A DNA stretch of 51,541 nucleotides, taken from contig ML977017.1 in assembly GCA_010015675.1 (NCBI GenBank), positions 41,044 through 92,584 of the forward strand, read 5' to 3'. The notes beneath the pieces are model-generated. The model saw only the letters and a list, made by a program, of their open reading frames with translations, was not told the DNA's origin and did no database searches. The DNA comes from Byssothecium circinans. Lineage: Eukaryota > Ascomycota > Dothideomycetes > Pleosporales > Massarinaceae. Positions within the stretch are counted from its first letter, which is position 1; every line of letters begins with the position of its first letter. Position numbers and translations under genes: made by a program. This document shows positions 46,000 to 51,541 of this stretch, piece after piece.

Positions 46000-48950
46000 T
46001 AGCAGTAGTAGGGAGATGATTGAAAGCAGTAATATTAGAGCATATGCTAGGAACTTCATCGCTTGCGGTATAGTAGCAGGTCTACTTAAGAATGTTACTA
46101 AGATTAAATATAAAGCACGCTCCTATAGTAGTAGTAGATTGCGATATATTATAAACCTAGTTAACTACTAAATAAACTATCATAGGTGCGACTTTATAGA
46201 GTATACTAACTGTACTAAATGCTCCTACAATATTTTCTAGCAGGATAATTGCGCTATTTTCTAGTGTGATAGTATACTTTATATTAGATCTTAGGGGTCT
46301 AAAAGCTATTACTAAGTAGCTTACTTACTAAGTAGCCGTACTACTAGCGTCTAATCTACTAACCTTACCCTGCATCCTTCTTATAATAGAGACAATATCT
46401 GATACATTTAATGAAAGTATTGTAGCTAGTTGATTTTCTACTTAGCTGTTTAATGTACTCTAACTAATAAAGGTTTCTAGACCTAAGTGCAACGTTTAAA
46501 AGACTATTAACCGCCATTTTCATGACATTACTATTGTTAGACTAAAATCATTAATATCTAATACACTATAAATAAGATGCTTTAAGAAGTGGGTGCTAGC
46601 CCTTCTAGAGTTAGTAGTAAAGGATTACTCTTAATCCTTAATATAGTTTAGCCTCTTTTACTTTTACGCTATATCCTAAAAAGTAATTGAAAACCTTGCT
46701 ATAAATAGTATTACAATAATAGAATTTACTAAAATCTTCTATTATTGCGGCTTTTTGACTACCTTATTCCTAAATTACTTTAACGATTTATTTAATTAGA
46801 CACTTATAAGAGCTTAGCTATAGTATATTACCGCCCTATTAATAGCATTAGCATTTTTCCTATTAAGCTATCCTCTTAATGGGTATGGTAAGTCTATATT
46901 AGAGATTAAGTTTAAAATTACTAATTATCTCTAGAATTTTCACTAGAGTATATCTTTTCTACGCTATATGCCTCTCTTTGTGAATCTATGGTACGTAGGT
47001 ATTATGCAGATAACTATATTTAGAGTAAATTTACTATAGCTATTTGCGCTAAGTTTAAAAGTGTATATACTAATTACCGCGTAAGTAGCTTACTAGCATT
47101 AGAAGTCTACTACTAAAACCTGTGAAAAATCTATACCTATCTTGTTACTTTCAAAAGCCACAAATCATGCTTCTATTGTCTGATACGGATGCCTGAAAAG
47201 GTTCTAATATGCGGTCACGCATTTTATGATCCCTATATTAGAACATACGGTTAACATTCTAAATATAAGAAGAATACGTATAAGCTCATTAAGTGCTTAC
47301 TTTGCGGCGTGTGTTACTTAAATTTAGTCTATTATTTTGTACCGCCTACTACTAGTATTTAAGTATTAATCTTAGACAAGAGTAGAGTATAAGGTATTAT
47401 ACCTTTTAAGTTTCTTTAACATCTAGAAAAAACAATGTAGAGTTAGGGCTATCTTATTAGAGATTATTTTAATTATGTCTATAGAACGTTAGCTGGTAAG
47501 TAAAGTTTACTTACTATAAACCTACGCTAATAGTAATAGGTAGGCTAGTTGTAATTAGACTATTCCTATTATAATAGGAAACTACGGAGTCTATTTAGCA
47601 ATTTAAGAAAGTTGCGGAGTAAACATTTATAAAACGTAAAGATAATAGTACCCTATTTAGAAAAGCGCTTAAACTATTACTTACTTATATTAAAGACGGC
47701 TAATATAGTATTTTAGCTATCTAAGATGCTTTTTAAGTGTTATTTAGATTAGAGATTAAGATGTTTAACCTATTATAGAATAATACTAAAGTTACTGTTA
47801 CAACTATAACCACAACTAAATCCCTTCTAGGACTTTTTACTAATTATAATAGAGGTAAGAGACCCTTTAATATAGGTCCGTGATTTTCTAGCTATAGTAA
47901 TAATATGCGTACGGCTGATATAAAAAATAGGTTATGATGTTGTCTAAGCAGAGCTTCCGCAGCATGACGTCTTAGTTAGCGAAGCGTATATATAGTATAA
48001 TCTTAAGACCTCTAGCTACTAACTAGTTTAAAGCTTACTATACTTTAGCTACTCTATAGTTCTTTAAACTATAAGATATTTAGTGTCTTAGTACCTTCTA
48101 AGACGGTGGCCTTAAGTATAATAACCTAGCAGGTATTACTTAATAAAAAATAAACTTTCTTTAGCTAGCTAAATGTAATCTAGACTTCTACCTATCCCTT
48201 AGTATAGGAACAGCTATTCATGCGAGTACGTTATAAAACTAAACAAGCGGCCGGTTTCTTTTACGATTTTTTAAGAGCGCTATGCGTAATATTAATAGAG
48301 AGATTGCTTAGTCGAAGTTTGTAAATAGCTTACCTCTAAAAACCTATAATTAATATCATCGCCTAAACCTCTAATTTAAGGGAGCTAAGCCTTAGTTAGA
48401 TGATATTTTAAGTATGCTAGAACTAAAGGACTAAGTGCTAGAAGCTATGTATAGCTTATATAATAATATAAACGCAATTATAGATTCTTTAATAGTAATA
48501 ATCTTCTACTTTAAACTAGACTCCCTTCTTACTGTAAAGGGGTTAGAATACTAAGTTTTAAAATATATTTAATGTCGCCTAGATCTTCCTAAGAAGGGTC
48601 GCCGGCATCTATACCGTTAACTCTTAAGTAACTCCTCGTAGTTCTTGATTCAAGGCAATCTAATTGCGTGTGTAAAGAAGGTTCCTAAAGGCTTACCTCT
48701 ATTTAAGCGTAAAGTAAAGTTTGTAGTTAAGGAACTTACTAAATTAGTGGCTATATCTATTAGAGGTGTAATAACTATTCCTAAGCTAATTAGCAGGTTT
48801 CCTATAACTGTATAGAATCTTATCAACTATTAACAACTAGATAGTCTATTTAGCATAGTAGATTATATGTTAGCTAAGAAACTACTTCCCGCCGTGCCTC
48901 ATAAGCGATTAATAAGATGTGAAGAATAGCAAAAGCGTTATTAAAGCTTA
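46000..48950 (+). pseudogene. RING-type zinc finger / patatin-like phospholipase gene (RIPed)
   Basis: Patatin-like phospholipases are Ser-Asp dyad lipid acyl hydrolases. Here the order is: a Cys-rich segment (about 46,190-46,290, ANCTKC-like with lost Cys); a RING-like region at 47,168-47,320 (CFYC...CGH...CLLC); and the oxyanion motif DGGGVRG, now DKSRVxG, at 47,375. The nucleophile motif GTSAGG, now RTLAGK, is at 47,483, so the Ser is lost. The catalytic Asp motif DGGLKxNNxAG is kept at 48,102, followed by LSLSIGTAIHAS and TSGRFLLRFFKSAMRNI. The frame changes between 47,500 and 48,100 (introns or frameshift). All the losses are G to A or C to T. Both ends are approximate. Proteins of this architecture are large, multicopy families in some Dothideomycetes and are known as Starship cargo. 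Confidence 0.75.
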
Positions 48951-48999
48951 TTGTATAGTTTTTTCTAACGCTAAAAATTGCCTTAATCTTCTTTACCGT

Positions 49000-51230
49000 A
49001 GAGTAGTAAATAGTATACTTCTAAACTTCTATAGTAATATTTACAAAATATTACCTATATATAGTTGTTTCTATTACTAGATAATCTTCGCTAAGTTTCC
49101 TTAGCCTAACGCTATTCTTTACCTATCTATTACGCTACTTCTATACCGCTTCTAACGGCCCCTAGGTACATAGTCATTATCATTCTTATTACTATCATCT
49201 ATAGGCATTTCACTGCTTAGTCTCTTAGCTTCTAATTCTTGTAAGTACTCTAAAGTCTATCTAAACACGCGTATGTCTTATAGTAGTCCTTGTTTAATTT
49301 CGCTTAACTAAAGGTCTGATTTCTAGATCCTAGGTCCTAAAACCAGGACTAACTAACGTAGGGCGCGATTGCATATTCGATAATAATAACGAGTTAAAGG
49401 AGACGTGGCGGTTAGATTTTATTTAGGATATTAAAGGCTACTTAAAGTTAGAGGGAATATGCTAATTGCGACTATATAGACTATGCTACTAACGTAACCT
49501 ATAAAATTTAAAATATGTAACTAATTAACCCTATGACTAGTCTCTACGTAACTCTATAACTATGCGGAAAAATACATCTACTAGCGCTGACGCACTTAAG
49601 TTGATTAGTAATTATAATTCTTTTAGTCCCTATTATCTATAGTGACTATAATACTCTAATGCTCCTTCTTTTTTTCTTGTAGCCGCCTTAAAGCTTTTTT
49701 ACATCTATGTACAAGTTTTCTATCTTTTTTCTTAAGCTATATCTTTATCTTCTTCCCTAGTCCGTGCCTTACCTAGAAACTATAAACCCTATAGCTATCA
49801 TCCTTATGATACTTATTATTCTACTACTTATATCTTTACACATCAAACATTTCATTATTAAACAGATCTAGGTTTTTAGTAGGCTGCTAATTAGCCTTAG
49901 ATTTAATTAACTACTACTGCTTCTACACCTTTTCCTATACTATAATAAAGCCTACTGCGCTTCTTCCTATATATTCTTTAGACGTCTAATTAACTATCTC
50001 TAGTAGCTCCCACGTCACCCAATTTCGCTGCGCTTAAGGTAGGTGGGTCTAGCTAGAATAGTCATTATTCGTGTCTATTTCCTTATTAGAGTCATTAATT
50101 ACAATAGCTTGACCTCTATTATTATTAATAATAATTAGTTTAGATAGCTCCTTATTATTAAGGATTGATATAGGTAGGTCTAGTCTATTAGTTAGCAAAG
50201 TTTCTACTAAAAGAAGTAAATAAGGTATTTAAAGTTTTATGCGCTACACTTAGATGTCTTCCTCTAGTTTACCTCTATAACATAAGAGTTCATCTACTAC
50301 TCTTTGCTTTTTAGTTGTGTAAAGTTGTGTATAGAACTACTAAAGTAGTTTTAGTATCTTTAGGGATAGCACGGCACTTACTTAAACTTATAGACGCACT
50401 CCTTAGACTTTGTACATTATAGCTATTATTCTTATTATTAGCTATCGCTTCGTTGTTTTCTCCGTGTTGCTCTTTGATAGCTAGTTTAGAAGGCCTAGTA
50501 GAGTCTTCTATTTTCTAGATCTAATTATTATTTCTTAGTTTAGACTCTTACTTTGTAGTTAAGGCTATCATGGCTTCTATATAGCTTAGTTTAGTCTCTA
50601 AGGTCGACGCTATAGCTTAATTAGGGCCTGCACGGCTTAGTTTAGGCAGCGTGGGCTTTAAAGCTAAATCTATCGCTTAATCAACTTCTACTCTAGTCTG
50701 CAAAGTAGAAAGTATCATAGAATACTCTAGAAGGCATAGCTCTAAGGTCTAGCTAGCATGTCTATTAGCTTCGCTCGCATTAATAGTACCTATTTTATAT
50801 AAGGCATCTACTACTTATATTGCTGCCGCATTATCTTAATGCTATAGTATATTACTAAAGGTTAATTTAGTATCTTCTTTAGCATCTAAAAGAGAGTATA
50901 GGCTTAGCATTTTAGTAGTCTAAACGTCCTTTAGCATTAGTATAAAGCATTGTAGATTACTTTGCTAACTTACCTAGTCTATATTATTAGCTTACCTCTA
51001 CCGTGTAGCATCGTTGAAGTTTAGAACAGTTGAACCCTTAATAGTAGATAGAGAGTAGCTTATAAAGCTAAAAGGTAGGAGTACTTATAGTAGTATAGAC
51101 TTAGAGCGGGATAAGCTTATAAAGGCTTTATATGCATTATTTTCTACTACTAGGAAAGCCTACCTACGCCTTAATGCTAGGATTTTAAGACTACCCTAGC
51201 AGTAGTAGACTTATCATAGCACTTGCATAA
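49000..51230. other. RIPed stretch without recognised genes
   Basis: Protein-like patches occur on the minus strand (about 49,900-50,500, Ser/Thr/Asn-rich, for example NVQSLRSASISLSKCRAI near 50,380-50,440) and on the plus strand directly after the patatin gene. No family or tandem array is identified. Confidence 0.4.
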
Positions 51231-51236
51231 CCTATA

Positions 51237-51541
51237 ACGTGTTTCATAAGCGAGCGCCGCGTACAAGCGAGCGCCGCACCTCACCAAGTTTGCGCACCTC
51301 TCTCATCTCAACGTATAATGGCTCCACACAACGTTACTCAATTGTCTTCAAATGAAGCAGATATTCAGCTTGCTATCTCATCTATCAATGCCAATCAAAT
51401 CCAGAGCAATCGCGCTGCTGCTACAGTCTACAATGTGTCTGACAGAACACTCCGCCGCCGACGCGCTGGTATCTCTTTCCGACGCGATTGCCAGCCCAAC
51501 TCGAAGAAGCTCACACAGCTAGAAGAGGAGGTGATTGTTAG
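51237..51541 (+). mobile_element. pogo/Fot1-type DNA transposon, 5' end (continues beyond window)
   Basis: The element begins ACGTGTTTCATAAGCGAGCG after a TA dinucleotide (51,235-51,236), the usual target of Tc1/mariner-pogo elements. AAGCGAGCGCCGC is repeated directly at 51,248-51,260 and 51,265-51,277 as a subterminal repeat. From here to the window end CA and TG are normal and GC content rises sharply, so the copy is not RIPed. The 3' end and matching inverted repeat lie outside the window. Confidence 0.75.
51318..51541 (+). CDS. pogo/Fot1-family transposase, N-terminus (partial, intact)
   Basis: An open frame starts at ATG 51,318 and runs past the window end: 74 complete codons without a stop. 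It begins MAPHNVTQLSSNEADIQLAI and continues with a helix-turn-helix of the Psq/CENP-B-N type: Q.N.RAAA.VYNVSDRTLRRRRAG (about residues 27-51), then the QLEEEVIV start of the next helix-turn-helix region. In this family these domains bind the element ends before a DDE catalytic domain, which would lie downstream. The start is supported by normal codon use and by its position 81 bp inside the element end. It is the only gene in the window that looks functional as far as visible. Confidence 0.85.
   Translation, partial: MAPHNVTQLSSNEADIQLAISSINANQIQSNRAAATVYNVSDRTLRRRRAGISFRRDCQPNSKKLTQLEEEVIV

Overview
The window looks like an AT-rich, transposon-packed heterochromatic block of a filamentous ascomycete (Pezizomycotina; a Dothideomycete-like fungus is my guess). 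Across roughly 1-51,230 the dinucleotides CA and TG are depleted and TA is greatly enriched on both strands. Almost every recognisable reading frame is broken by TAG/TAA where Gln or Trp is expected, Cys/His read as Tyr, and Gly as Arg/Lys/Ser. This is the signature of repeat-induced point mutation (RIP, CpA to TpA). Introns are short (39-65 bp) with GT...AG ends and CTAAC-type branch sites, as in filamentous fungi. Nearly all genes listed are therefore pseudogenes read through RIP stops.

Layout. (1) 1-7,052: the 5' three quarters of a Helitron, inverted and cut by the window start. (2) 7,053-35,351: degenerate DNA with unidentified coding remnants on both strands, several minisatellites, a non-autonomous TIR element around an assembly gap (11,999-12,952), a dead Rpn4-like C2H2 zinc-finger gene (19,811-20,407), an array of palindromic repeats (29,090-29,735), and the 3' half of a DUF3723 gene (about 33,370-35,352, minus strand). 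(3) 35,352-44,821: a complete second Helitron of about 9.47 kb. It carries a Rep-helicase gene, an oppositely oriented six-exon gene of unknown function, and a divergent histone H3-like gene. It sits inside the DUF3723 gene. (4) 44,822-45,631: the 5' half of that DUF3723 gene. (5) About 46,000-48,950: a RING-type zinc finger plus patatin-like phospholipase pseudogene, divergent from DUF3723. (6) About 49,000-51,236: unrecognised RIPed DNA. (7) 51,237-51,541: the 5' end of a pogo/Fot1-type DNA transposon with an intact, un-RIPed transposase start, evidently a late arrival.

The two Helitron copies are exactly collinear: position x in copy 1 pairs with 42,404-x in copy 2 at every landmark checked over 7,052 bp, so there is no net length change and they differ mainly by C/T and G/A changes. 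The copies let introns and frames be worked out. The most unusual observations are the histone H3-like gene carried as Helitron cargo, and a dimeric 11-12 bp micro-repeat (CTAATACTAG type). About 20 copies of this repeat are scattered through the Helitron, and it lies in eight of its nine predicted introns. DUF3723 plus patatin-like phospholipase is a gene combination reported as Starship cargo in fungi, but no captain recombinase was seen here.

All calls were made by eye from translations; protein family names rest on motif recognition, not on searches.
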